DNA from: JAICIG01 sp035532215
Lineage (GTDB): Bacteria; Planctomycetota; Planctomycetia; Pirellulales; JAICIG01
Direction of reading: 5' to 3'
Assembly: GCA_035532215.1 (NCBI GenBank)
Contig: DATKRK010000042.1
Span: 14,926-78,925, forward strand
DNA length: 64,000 nucleotides
Below, one piece after another: positions 1-7,956 of this stretch. A program made the position numbers and the translations under genes. The notes beneath the pieces are model-generated. The model was given only the letters and a program-made list of their open reading frames with translations, was not told the origin of the DNA and did not search any database. The stretch's first letter is position 1; each line of letters starts with the position of its first letter.

Positions 1-1053
1 GGTTCCGGCGCCTTGACGCGCCAGCTCGGCGGTTTCCGCGAGCACTTCGCTGGCCGCGATCGAAGCGACCGGCAGCGATTCGGTGGCCCCGTAAGGCGTG
101 TGCATCTCGCCGCCGGCGCCGATCACGCTCATCATCGATTCGAGCACGTGCGGCGGCACGGGGGCGCCGGCCGAAAGTACGCGTCGCAAAGAGGGCAGCC
201 GAATGCCGCGCTCGACGCAGTATGGCCCGACGCGATTCCAGACGGCGGGCGAGGCGAAGGCCTGGGTCGCCTGGCAATCGACGACCGCCTCGACGATGTT
301 TGCCGGATCGACGCTCGCCGGCCGCGAAGCGTCCATGTCGGGAATCACCGTCGTCACGCCCATCGCGGCGTTGAACAGGCCAAATAGCGGAAAGCCCGCC
401 AGATCGACCTCGCCGGGCCGGATGCCGTAGAAGTCGCGAATTTCCGTCACTTGCCGGTCGAAATTTCCGTGCCGGTAGAGCACGCCTTTCGGCGGGCCGG
501 TGCTGCCGGTAGTGAAAATGATCGCCGCCGGGTCGTCGGCCGCGGTCGGCGCCAGTTCGGCCCCGGTCCACGGTCCGCCGCGCAATTGGTCGATCGTGAC
601 GCCGCCCCAGAACCAGCGCCGGCCGACCGTCACATTGTGGCGGGCCTGCGGAAAGCGGCGCCGCAAAATCGTTCGCACGGCCTGCACGGCGGGAATCGCA
701 ACAAAGCCCTCGGGCTCGGCGGCTTCGAGGCAGGCGAGCAGGTTTTTGCGTCCCATGCCGGGATCGATCAGGATCGTGACCGCGCCAGCCTTGAACAACG
801 CGAACACCAACGAAATGAAGTCGATGCTCGGCTTGACCAACAGCGCCAGCCGCGTGCCCGGCCGCACGCCGAGTTCTCGCAGTCCGCGGGCCAGCCGATC
901 GCTGTCCTGGTCCAGTTCGCGAAACGTGAGCGAGGCATATTGTCGCTTGCCGTTGCGATCGCGGCCTTGCGGCATGAACACGGCCGGACGTTCGGGCGCC
1001 TCGGCCGCGAACGCGGCAAGGCGAGAAGCGACGTTGGAATGGGCGCCATTCAC
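1..1053 (-). CDS. AMP-dependent acyl ligase, OleC-like (partial, C-terminus off the window)
   Basis: The reading frame is open for 351 codons from a GTG at 1053 to the window edge. It carries the AMP-binding P-loop TGSTGPPKG (about residues 180-188) and an acyl-activating fold typical of the fatty acid-CoA ligase / OleC beta-lactone synthetase group. Such enzymes adenylate a fatty or beta-hydroxy acid with ATP. The GTG overlaps the TGA stop of the ATP-grasp gene (GTGA), so the two are translationally coupled. I chose the GTG because an ATG four bases further in belongs to another frame. OleC versus a plain acyl-CoA ligase cannot be decided without the C-terminal domain and the next gene. Confidence 0.8.
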   Translation of the reverse strand, partial: MNGAHSNVASRLAAFAAEAPERPAVFMPQGRDRNGKRQYASLTFRELDQDSDRLARGLRELGVRPGTRLALLVKPSIDFISLVFALFKAGAVTILIDPGMGRKNLLACLEAAEPEGFVAIPAVQAVRTILRRRFPQARHNVTVGRRWFWGGVTIDQLRGGPWTGAELAPTAADDPAAIIFTTGSTGPPKGVLYRHGNFDRQVTEIRDFYGIRPGEVDLAGFPLFGLFNAAMGVTTVIPDMDASRPASVDPANIVEAVVDCQATQAFASPAVWNRVGPYCVERGIRLPSLRRVLSAGAPVPPHVLESMMSVIGAGGEMHTPYGATESLPVASIAASEVLAETAELARQGAGT

Positions 1054-1940
1054 GCTTGTCTGAAACCCGAATTGTTCCCCGCTTCCAGGTATTCCAGCAC
1101 CAGCTTCGCGACATCAACCTCTAGCGCCCGGCTCAGCGCCTTCCAGCCGGGGACGGCGTTGACTTCGATCGCATAGAGCCGCCCGTCGCGACCAGGCAAC
1201 AGATCGACGCCGGCCAACGGCGCGCCGACGGCGGCGGCGGCGCGATGGGCCAGCTCGATGAGTTCGGCATTCGGCGTGAACGGTTCGGCCTGGGCGCCGC
1301 GGCTGACGTTCGTGCGCCAGTCGAGCGGATTGCTCCGGCGCATGCCGAGCACTCGCTCGCCGATCACCAGCAGCCGCAAGTCGGCGCCTTCGTGGTCGAT
1401 AAATTCCTGCAGATAGAGCACGGCGCCAAGCTGTTCGAGCATCTTGAAAGCGCGCAGCGCCAGGGCGTCGTCGACAAGCCGCGTGATGCCGCGGCCTTCG
1501 GCGCCAAACAACGGCTTCAGCACCACGTCGCCGCCCAACTCGGCGAAGGCGGCCATCGCGGCGTCAGCCGTCTGGCAGACAATCGTGCGGGGAATTCTCA
1601 ATCCGGCCGACGCTAGTCTGGCCGACGTGAGATATTTGTCTACTGCGATTTCGACCGCCTTCGGCGGATTGAGCACCGTTTTGCCGGCAGCTTCGAGCCG
1701 GGCCAAGGCGTCCATACGGAACACGACCTGCTCGAGCGAACCCGGCGGCATGGTCCGCACCAGCACGGCGTCGACGTCAAGCAAGCGGCAATCGCCGCTG
1801 GTCACCGAAACCGCCGTTTCGCCGAGCGCCGACGCTAAATCGCAGAACGTGACTGAAACCAACTCGTGCCGTCCTGCGGCGGCGCGGTAGAGATCTTTGA
1901 AGTACCAACTGTCGGGCGAACCGAGAACGGCGAGGAGCAT
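1050..1940 (-). CDS. RimK-like ATP-grasp ligase, probable pterin glutamyl ligase (MptN-like)
   Basis: A 296-aa protein with a complete ATP-grasp fold: an N-terminal pre-ATP-grasp domain, a lysine in VVLKPLFGAEGRGI (about 141-154) for ATP binding, QEFIDHEGADLRLLVIG, and a C-terminal EVNAVPGWK with metal-ligand residues. RimK relatives add glutamate to proteins or cofactors. In methanogens MptN glutamylates tetrahydromethanopterin, and RimK-like genes sit with H4MPT genes in methylotrophs and planctomycetes. An mch gene lies just upstream on the same strand, which supports a role in cofactor maturation; this is inference. No clear Shine-Dalgarno precedes the ATG at 1940. It ends overlapping the GTG of the OleC-like gene. 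Confidence 0.75.
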   Translation of the reverse strand: MLLAVLGSPDSWYFKDLYRAAAGRHELVSVTFCDLASALGETAVSVTSGDCRLLDVDAVLVRTMPPGSLEQVVFRMDALARLEAAGKTVLNPPKAVEIAVDKYLTSARLASAGLRIPRTIVCQTADAAMAAFAELGGDVVLKPLFGAEGRGITRLVDDALALRAFKMLEQLGAVLYLQEFIDHEGADLRLLVIGERVLGMRRSNPLDWRTNVSRGAQAEPFTPNAELIELAHRAAAAVGAPLAGVDLLPGRDGRLYAIEVNAVPGWKALSRALEVDVAKLVLEYLEAGNNSGFRQA

Positions 1941-2029
1941 GCGGGAAGCGGGGGGACGAAGCAGGCAGGGCTGCGCTTTGGAATTCCGAAAAATGAGCTA
2001 AATTTCGCGTCGGATGAGCGAATTTCGCA

Positions 2030-2512
2030 TCATGAAGTCTTGCGCGCCGGCAAGCCTGCCAACTCTCGAACGCGCCTCCAGTATTCATCCTCGGTGTTGA
2101 AGCCGTACTTTCTTGGGTTGATTTTGACCGGGTACTTGCCGCTCTCCTTGTCGTTCTTTACCGTCTCCAACAAGTCAACCAGTGGGTTCCGCTTATTCGC
2201 TTTAGTAAACCACGGTCCTTCCCCTATGGTCGGGCGATGACCAACGGGCCAGTCGGCCTCAATCTGCGCTAGAATCTTATCGGGGGTCGCTCGCAATGAG
2301 CGGAAGCCCCCTGTTGCCGTGGGATAACCGGCCTTGATCTCTTGGGCAACTAGCAACTCTCGCAGCACCCCCAAGACGTGATCCCGGATGGCAGCTTGTC
2401 CCAACTTAGGGAGAGCTTCCTCGACATCTCGAATTACAGACCAGAGTCCGACGTGATCGTCGTCGCATTCGGCGAGGATGTTTTGTTTCAGTGATTCAAC
2501 GGCGGTCATCAT
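2030..2512 (-). CDS. Hypothetical protein (160 aa) inserted in the C1 cluster
   Basis: A 160-aa soluble protein that I do not recognise. The first 60 residues look all-helical and could be a winged-helix-like domain. The C-terminus has basic stretches (KTKxRNPLV-like and WRRVRELAGLPARK). A strong ribosome binding site, AAGGAGATCA, directly precedes the tandem ATGATG start at 2512. The stretch is visibly AT-richer than the flanking genes and separates mch from the ATP-grasp ligase, so it looks like an acquired cassette. It may be co-transcribed with a tiny frame just upstream. Confidence 0.6.
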   Translation of the reverse strand: MMTAVESLKQNILAECDDDHVGLWSVIRDVEEALPKLGQAAIRDHVLGVLRELLVAQEIKAGYPTATGGFRSLRATPDKILAQIEADWPVGHRPTIGEGPWFTKANKRNPLVDLLETVKNDKESGKYPVKINPRKYGFNTEDEYWRRVRELAGLPARKTS

Positions 2513-2521
2513 TGATCTCCT

Positions 2522-2635
2522 TCAAACAAACTTGATCTTCTTGATCGGGATGCCGGGTATATCGACATCAATATGGTTTGCTTTCAGATGCCCGTGGCTG
2601 TCATCAAACAGGACCTTCGATCCCCTGAGGGCCAA
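2522..2635 (-). CDS. Possible 37-codon ORF or 3' gene remnant
   Basis: A short open frame whose predicted residues include KVLFDDSHGHLKANHIDVD and the ending IPIKKIKFV. It stops 10 bases before the 160-aa gene, and its last codons overlap that gene's ribosome binding region. The only usable start is a TTG at 2635; an in-frame TGA lies just upstream. The spacing suggests a two-gene cassette, possibly toxin-antitoxin-like, but it could be the tail of a deleted gene. I cannot assign a family. Confidence 0.25.
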   Translation of the reverse strand: MALRGSKVLFDDSHGHLKANHIDVDIPGIPIKKIKFV

Positions 2636-2752
2636 CTCGACATTTCATAATAGTATTCTGCCTGAAAAGCGCAAAACAGTTTCAGGGGACGGGGTAGCGT
2701 TTCACGGGGCTATTTCATAGCGCAGCCGACGAGGAAGGATGAAAAGAGCGGC

Positions 2753-3736
2753 TCACCCCACGAACGACCGGGCGATCACCTCCGGCAACGTGCGGCCGAA
2801 ACGCTGCGTGCGGCCGGTGTCGAGATTCATGAAGGTCACGACCGCCGGGCTGAACAACTGCGGGTCGATCTTGTAAAAGTCGTGGCCGTAGCGGGCGAAG
2901 ATCTCGGCGAACGGCTGGCCGTGGTCCGCCGAGGCGCTGCTGGGCACGCGGGGCCCGATCGCCGCCAGGCTCGCATCGTCGCCCCGCACCCAGAGCGTCA
3001 CCTCGGCGCCATACAGCACCGCGTCGTTCGTGCGGCCGATGCCGGTCAAATCGTCGGCGGCAACGGGCGGCAAGGGCGCCACGCCCCAGCCGCTTTCGAT
3101 CCGCGTCAGGTCGAAACCGAGTTCGTGCAGCTTGTGCATCGCCGTTTCGACCGAACGAGCGACCACCTGCACAGAGCCGGCCTGGCTGGCGGTTCGCGCG
3201 GCCAGCAGAGTCAACGCGCCCGTTGTGATTCCGCATTCGGCGGCCAGGTATTCAATCACGTCTTCCGGCGGCAGTTGGGAGGTCTCCAGCACGCCGACGG
3301 CGCAGGAAGACGGTTCGCGAATCAGCACGTTCTCGAACAGGGCCTCTTTGCCGGCGGTCGCGCGCATCGGGCCGGAGCCCATCGCGAAATACTTGCCGCG
3401 GGCAATTTGCCAGCCGGCGTATTGCGAGGCCAAGCAGGCCAGCAAGGGCTGATCGGTCTCGACCGCCACGGCCGGACCTCGCCACAACGCCGGATCGGCA
3501 GGCGTCAGGCTCACGCGCCCCAGGCCGGCCAGGCAGATTTCGGCCAAAGCCAGCCCCGCCGCCAGACCGCCGGGGGATTTCACCCCGAAATCCACGACCG
3601 TGGCGCCGGCCGTCTGATGCGACTCGATTCGCAGGACGCCCGCATGTTCGATCTGCCGGCGGCACAACGCCGCGGCTCGTTCATTCAGATTCACGATGAG
3701 AATTCGCTTGAGATCAAAGGTTGGTTTGAGAGCCAT
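2753..3736 (-). CDS. mch: Methenyl-tetrahydromethanopterin cyclohydrolase
   Basis: A 327-aa protein matching Mch, which hydrolyses methenyl-H4MPT to formyl-H4MPT in the tetrahydromethanopterin-linked formaldehyde oxidation route shared by methanogens, methylotrophs and many planctomycetes. Recognisable features are the N-terminal LNERAAALC, VVDFGVKSPGGLAAG, GSGPMRA, the EPSSCAVGVLE segment and the C-terminal FARYGHDFYKIDPQLFSPA. Length is normal for the family (about 315-330). An upstream TTG in frame would add nine residues; the ATG at 3736 gives the expected N-terminus. It is the first gene of a minus-strand cluster running into the ATP-grasp ligase, interrupted by the 160-aa orphan. Confidence 0.93.
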   Translation of the reverse strand: MALKPTFDLKRILIVNLNERAAALCRRQIEHAGVLRIESHQTAGATVVDFGVKSPGGLAAGLALAEICLAGLGRVSLTPADPALWRGPAVAVETDQPLLACLASQYAGWQIARGKYFAMGSGPMRATAGKEALFENVLIREPSSCAVGVLETSQLPPEDVIEYLAAECGITTGALTLLAARTASQAGSVQVVARSVETAMHKLHELGFDLTRIESGWGVAPLPPVAADDLTGIGRTNDAVLYGAEVTLWVRGDDASLAAIGPRVPSSASADHGQPFAEIFARYGHDFYKIDPQLFSPAVVTFMNLDTGRTQRFGRTLPEVIARSFVG

Positions 3737-4014
3737 ATTCGCTTTTTGCGGGCCGAAACGCAACCAGGGCGTCGCGAACCGGGCGATTGGTCGTCCGTGG
3801 AATAGCGTCCTGCTCGCAGGTTTCAGTCGCGATTACGGAGCATCGCCACTCACAAGATCCCTTTCCGGCTTTCCCTCTTCTCAATGCGCCTTTGTCATCG
3901 AAAGACAGCCGCGCTTTGCCCGGCCACCGACTTCAGTAGAATGAACGAGCGCTCAGCGAATGTTCGAAATCTTGCCAGCCTCCGCGCGGAGCTGGCCAAG
4001 CCCGGGAGTCGATC
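3737..4014. other. Intergenic region between mch and the DtxR-type gene (divergent promoters expected)
   Basis: A 278-base gap between divergent genes. No ORF or RNA gene is supported. A weak sigma-70-like pair, TTTGCC then TAGAAT with 16-base spacing (about 3915-3942), points at the regulator gene. I see no clear operator palindrome. Confidence 0.3.
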
Positions 4015-4683
4015 GTGCCCAGTTTGACCGTCGAAAACTACGTGAAGACGATCTTTCAGATCTGCTCGGGCCAGTCGGGCAAGCCGGCGGCCACGGGGCA
4101 GTTGGCGGCGGCCTTGAACGTTTCGCCGGGCACGGTCACCAGCATGCTCAAGACGCTCAGCGAGGGCGGCCTGGCCACTTATACGCCCTACGAAGGCGTG
4201 CGGCTCACGCCGGCGGGCAACGCCCTGGCGCTGCGCGTGATGCGCCGCCACCGGCTGATCGAGTTGTTTCTGGCCCAAACCTTGTCGTTGAGCTGGGACG
4301 AAGTTCACGAGGAGGCCGAGCACATGGAGCATGCGGTCAGCGATCGGCTGGTCGACCGCATCGACGTCTATCTCGGCCATCCCCAAGTCGACCCCCACGG
4401 CGACCCGATTCCGCGGGCCGACGGCTCGCTCGATACGCCGGCCAGCCGCACGCTGGCCGAATGCCACGCGGGCTATCAATTCCGGCTGGCGCGGGTCGTC
4501 GATCAGTCGCCCGAGTTTTTGCGATTCTTGACCGAATCGGGGCTGACCCTCGGCACTCTGGGCGAGGTCGTCGCAAACCGCGTCGAGGCCGGCATCGTCA
4601 CCGTCTTGGCGAACGATCAACAAACGGCCTTGGGCCGCGAAGCCGCCGAAAAGATTTTTGTCACCAGCCGCGGTGCAGAATGA
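4015..4683 (+). CDS. DtxR/MntR-family metal-dependent transcriptional regulator
   Basis: A 222-aa protein. An N-terminal winged helix-turn-helix spans about residues 5-65 (LAAALNVSPGTVTSMLKTL as the HTH). A metal-binding dimerisation domain follows (RRHRLIELFL then EEAEHMEHAVS), and a C-terminal FeoA/SH3-like domain lies at about 165-218. In DtxR/IdeR the primary site has a Cys before the conserved Glu-His; here that position is Glu (E-x-x-E-H), as in manganese-sensing MntR. A Mn-type sensor is therefore more likely than Fe, as inference. Start is GTG at 4015. It stands alone, upstream of SRP RNA and dnaX. Confidence 0.88.
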   Translation: MPSLTVENYVKTIFQICSGQSGKPAATGQLAAALNVSPGTVTSMLKTLSEGGLATYTPYEGVRLTPAGNALALRVMRRHRLIELFLAQTLSLSWDEVHEEAEHMEHAVSDRLVDRIDVYLGHPQVDPHGDPIPRADGSLDTPASRTLAECHAGYQFRLARVVDQSPEFLRFLTESGLTLGTLGEVVANRVEAGIVTVLANDQQTALGREAAEKIFVTSRGAE

Positions 4684-4753
4684 TGCGCGAGCTTCGCCGT
4701 TTGACGCTGGCCCCGCCAACACGTACAACTACACATCATCTGAATTACGCCAA

Positions 4754-4871
4754 GATCGGCTGCCGGTGAGAGGCCCCCGCAATGGGGACCTGTGAACCTG
4801 GTCAGGGGAGAAATCCAGCAGCCATAAGCAGTCAGCCCTTTGTGCGGCGGGTCTCTCATCGGCCGCCGATC
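4754..4871 (+). ncRNA. ffs: Signal recognition particle RNA (small bacterial type)
   Basis: The conserved domain IV core is present at about 4793-4830: GAACCTGGTCAGG, then the stem GGA with a GAAA tetraloop and TCC, then AGCAGCCATAAGCAG. The outer stem pairs GATCGGC...CCGGTGAGAGGCCC (4754-4776) with GGGTCTCTCATCGG...CGCCGATC (4849-4871), with a few G-U pairs. This RNA scaffolds Ffh in co-translational membrane targeting. It lies just upstream of dnaX, as scr does in Bacillus. The ends are set from the stem and may be off by several bases. Confidence 0.88.
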
Positions 4872-4910
4872 GCGGCGTCAGGAACTGAAATCCGCCAAGG
4901 CAGGCCGTCG

Positions 4911-6650
4911 ATGTCCGCGTCGCAAACCGCCAACTCCGATTCGCCGCCGGCCAAAGCGGGCGAATACATCGTCGTGGCGCGGCGCTACCGGCCGCAAACC
5001 TTCGCCGACCTGATCGGCCAGGAACACGTAGCCCAGGCGCTGGCCGGCGCGATTTCGTCGGAACGCGTCGGGCACGCGTATCTGTTCACCGGCGCCCGCG
5101 GCGTGGGCAAGACCTCGTCGGCCAGGATTCTGGCCAAGGCGCTGAATTGCGTCCACGGGCCAACGCCCACGCCTTGCAACGAGTGCGATATTTGCCGCAG
5201 CATCAGTTCGGGCGACGACGTCGACGTGTTGGAAATCGACGGCGCCAGCAATCGCGGCATCGACGAAATGCGCGAACTGCGGCAGAACGTCAACGTGCGT
5301 CCCAGTCGAGCCCGGTTCAAGATTTACATTATCGACGAAGTTCACATGCTCACCAAAGAGGCCTTCAACGCACTGTTGAAGACGCTCGAAGAACCGCCCG
5401 AGCACGTGAAGTTCATCTTCTGCACGACCGAGCCGGAAAAGATCCCGATCACGATCCTTTCGCGTTGCCAGCGGTTCGATTTCGCCGGCATTCAGACGCC
5501 GTCGATCGCGGCCCGGCTGGCGCAGATCGTCGCCGCCGAGGGCGTCACGGCCGAGCCCGAGGCGCTTGAAGCGCTCGCTCGCCGCGCGGCCGGTTCGATG
5601 CGAGACAGCCAGTCGCTGCTCGAACAACTGCTGGCTTTCGGCGGCCAGCAAATCACGCTGGCAGATGTACACCGCATGTTGGGCACGGCCGGCGACAAGC
5701 GGCTCGGCCAGTTGGCCCGGCATTTGGCGGCGCGCGATGCCGCCGCGGCATTGGGCGAGCTCGACGCGGCGGTGGCCGAAGGAGTCGATATTGGCCCGTT
5801 GCTCGACCAGTTGCTCGGCTATTTCCGCGACATGATGGCGGCCGCGGTCGGCTGCCCGGCCGAATCGCTGCTCTACGCCTCGCCGAGCGAACAGCCGGCC
5901 ATGCTCGAAGCCGGCCGTCAATTGGGCCTCGAAACCATCCTGGCCGTGATGCAGATTCTGGACCAAACGATCGCCCGATTGCGGTACAGCACGCACGGCA
6001 GGATTCTCGCCGAATTGGCCGTGGTGCGGATTTGCAGTCTGGAGAATCTGGAGCGGTTGTCGGGCCTGATTGGGCGTCTTCGCGACGGGCTGCCGCCGCC
6101 GGCGCGCGTCAACCAGGCGCCAGGGCCGTCGCTCGCCCCGCCAGAGCCGGCAAAAAAAAAATGGCTGAACGGCGAAAAACCAACTGACCCGGCGGCGACC
6201 ATGCCCGCCGAGCTGCCTCGCGAGAAGCTCCTCGCCGGCCCCGAAACCGCGGCACGGATTTGGTCGGAAACCCTTACACGGCTTACAGGTATGTTGGCCG
6301 ACCATGCTCGCGAGGGCAAGTGTGTAGCAACTTCTGCGCCAAACCGCCTAGCCATTCACTTCCCAGCGGCGTATACTTTCTCGAAGTCGTTTTGCGAGAA
6401 GCCGGAGCATCTCAGCAAACTGGAAAGAACGTTGGCGGAAGTCGCGGGGCAGCCGCTGCGGCTGGAGTTCGTGCTGGAAGACGCGGCGCCGGGGGCCGAG
6501 ACGAAGGCCGCGGCCGTCGTGCGGCGCGCGGCCTCGCCCAGCGAACGGCTCATGGAGAAAGCCGAGAACCCGTTGGTCCGCCGGGCGATGGAACTGTTTG
6601 CCGCCCGTCCCGTGCGAGTGGATGAACCCGAGCCCAAGGCGACATCGTAA
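4911..6650 (+). CDS. dnaX: DNA polymerase III subunits gamma and tau
   Basis: A 579-aa clamp-loader ATPase. The AAA+ domain holds Walker A GARGVGKTSSAR, the zinc site CNECDIC, Walker B IYIIDEVHML and sensor 1 FCTTEPEKIP. Domain III follows, then a Pro/Lys linker and a tau-specific C-terminal region. The ATG at 4911 was chosen because an upstream in-frame start lies inside the SRP RNA. A run of ten A at 6152-6161 within the linker is a likely slippage site: shifting either way reaches a stop within 3-10 codons, giving a short gamma form. It is followed after 15 bases by ybaB. Confidence 0.96.
   Translation: MSASQTANSDSPPAKAGEYIVVARRYRPQTFADLIGQEHVAQALAGAISSERVGHAYLFTGARGVGKTSSARILAKALNCVHGPTPTPCNECDICRSISSGDDVDVLEIDGASNRGIDEMRELRQNVNVRPSRARFKIYIIDEVHMLTKEAFNALLKTLEEPPEHVKFIFCTTEPEKIPITILSRCQRFDFAGIQTPSIAARLAQIVAAEGVTAEPEALEALARRAAGSMRDSQSLLEQLLAFGGQQITLADVHRMLGTAGDKRLGQLARHLAARDAAAALGELDAAVAEGVDIGPLLDQLLGYFRDMMAAAVGCPAESLLYASPSEQPAMLEAGRQLGLETILAVMQILDQTIARLRYSTHGRILAELAVVRICSLENLERLSGLIGRLRDGLPPPARVNQAPGPSLAPPEPAKKKWLNGEKPTDPAATMPAELPREKLLAGPETAARIWSETLTRLTGMLADHAREGKCVATSAPNRLAIHFPAAYTFSKSFCEKPEHLSKLERTLAEVAGQPLRLEFVLEDAAPGAETKAAAVVRRAASPSERLMEKAENPLVRRAMELFAARPVRVDEPEPKATS
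6152..6161 (+). promoter_or_regulatory. A10 slippage site in dnaX (tau/gamma decision)
   Basis: Ten consecutive A encode Ala-Lys-Lys-Lys-Trp in the long frame. One A extra gives a frame ending at TGA ten codons after the run; one A fewer ends almost at once at TGA (AAT GGC TGA). Thermus thermophilus dnaX uses an A9 run for transcriptional slippage to produce gamma and tau. The same position at the domain III/IV linker supports the same role here. Confidence 0.65.
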
Positions 6651-6665
6651 TTTCGGGAGTACGCC

Positions 6666-7037
6666 GTGTTCGGTGCATTAGGAAATCTGGGCGCCCTGCT
6701 CAAGCAAGCGAAACAAATCGAAGGTCGCTTGGCCGGCGTCGGCGACGAATTGCGCGGGCAGCGCGCCACGGGCGTGGCGGGCGGGGGGCTGGTGGAAATC
6801 GAAGTCAACGGGCTGGAGGAAGTGCTCGGCTGTCGCATCGACCCCGGCCTGTTTGCGCAAGGCGACCGCGAGCTGATCGAAGATTTGGTTTGCGCCGCGG
6901 CGAATCAGGCCATCGGCAAGGCCAAGCAACTGCACGCCGAGGCGATGAAAAACCTGGCCGGAGGCGTGAACCTCCCAGGGCTGGACGAGGCGCTGGCCAA
7001 GCTGACTGGCCACGATCCCCAAGGCTGCGGTCCTTAA
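6666..7037 (+). CDS. ybaB: YbaB/EbfC nucleoid-associated protein
   Basis: A 123-aa small protein starting at GTG 6666. It has the N-terminal Gly/Leu-rich start (LGNLGALLKQAKQIEGRL), the central VEIEVNGLEEVLGCRIDP and a C-terminal helix with AVNQAIGKAK-like sequence. The family forms tweezer-like dimers that bind DNA. Its place between dnaX and recR is conserved in many bacteria and supports the call; a role with replication or recombination is known only in outline. Confidence 0.92.
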   Translation: MFGALGNLGALLKQAKQIEGRLAGVGDELRGQRATGVAGGGLVEIEVNGLEEVLGCRIDPGLFAQGDRELIEDLVCAAANQAIGKAKQLHAEAMKNLAGGVNLPGLDEALAKLTGHDPQGCGP

Positions 7038-7088
7038 GGCCACGGTCCCCAAGAGAGTTAAGGATTTATCGTAAAGGATTGCCAACGC

Positions 7089-7688
7089 GTGTCGTTGCTG
7101 ACGGAATCGGTCGCCAAACTCGTCGATGAGTTCGCCAAACTGCCAGGGATCGGCCGGAAATCGGCCGAACGGCTGGCGTATCACGTGCTGCGCGTGCACA
7201 AGAGCGAAGCCTTGGGGCTGGCCGACGCCATTCGCAACGTCAAGGAAAACGTCAGATATTGCGCAGTTTGTTATAATTTGGCCGAAGCGGATGAGTGCGG
7301 CATTTGCCGCGATCCGAAGCGCGATCGCACGTTGTTGTGCGTCGTCGAGCAGCCGCGAGACTTGATGGCGTTAGAGCAGACAGGGACGTATCGCGGATTG
7401 TATCATGTATTGTTAGGGAGAATCGCACCGCTGGAAGGGATCGGCCCCGAGCAACTTACCGTAGAAGCTTTGGTCGAACGCGTGCGAAACGGTTCGTTCC
7501 GCGAGGTGATTATGGGCACGAACCCAACGCTGGAAGGCGACGGTACGGCCTTGTTCATCGCCAACCAGCTTCAGGACTTGCCGATCGAGATCACGCGGCT
7601 GGCGCGAGGCATCACTACCGGCAGCGTGCTAGAATTCGCCAACAAAGAGATTTTGTCCGACGCCCTCAGCGGGCGGCAGAAGTTTTAG
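7089..7688 (+). CDS. recR: Recombination mediator protein RecR
   Basis: A 199-aa protein, the normal length, starting at GTG 7089. A helix-hairpin-helix lies at residues 15-35 (FAKLPGIGRKSAERLAYH). A C4 zinc motif, CAVCYNLAEADECGIC, spans about 58-73. A Toprim domain begins at LLCVVEQPRDLMALEQTG. The end has the Walker-B-like region. RecR acts with RecF/RecO to load RecA on gapped DNA. It is the last gene of the SRP RNA-dnaX-ybaB-recR block. Confidence 0.96.
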   Translation: MSLLTESVAKLVDEFAKLPGIGRKSAERLAYHVLRVHKSEALGLADAIRNVKENVRYCAVCYNLAEADECGICRDPKRDRTLLCVVEQPRDLMALEQTGTYRGLYHVLLGRIAPLEGIGPEQLTVEALVERVRNGSFREVIMGTNPTLEGDGTALFIANQLQDLPIEITRLARGITTGSVLEFANKEILSDALSGRQKF

Positions 7689-7700
7689 CAGGCGAGGCTC

Positions 7701-7933
7701 GTAGGGCTGGCTTTCCAGCCTGACAAAGACAGCGTGAAAAAACCTGATAAACGCCGATTACAAAATAACCGCTGAAGAGGAGCCACGGATGAAACACGGA
7801 TCGAACACGGATGAACCGATGCGAGACGGTTTCGCCGACCTCTCGTTCTCTTCCGTGTTCAATCCGTGGCTAACGTCCGCGGCTGATTAAGCGTGGTTAT
7901 TGATTGACTGTCAGGCTAGAAAGCCTGACCTAC
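7701..7933. repeat. Nested inverted-repeat element between recR and rpoN
   Basis: The outer arms are GTAGGGCTGGCTTTCCAGCC (7701-7720) and the related inverted copy at 7910-7933, each itself a small hairpin. Inside them, arms beginning AGCCACGGATGAAACACGG (7781-7812) pair with a matching inverted sequence at 7852-7871. The inner family recurs at 42422-42549. No coding capacity is seen. Confidence 0.8.
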
Positions 7934-7956
7934 TTTTATTTCTTGCTTGGTTCGTT

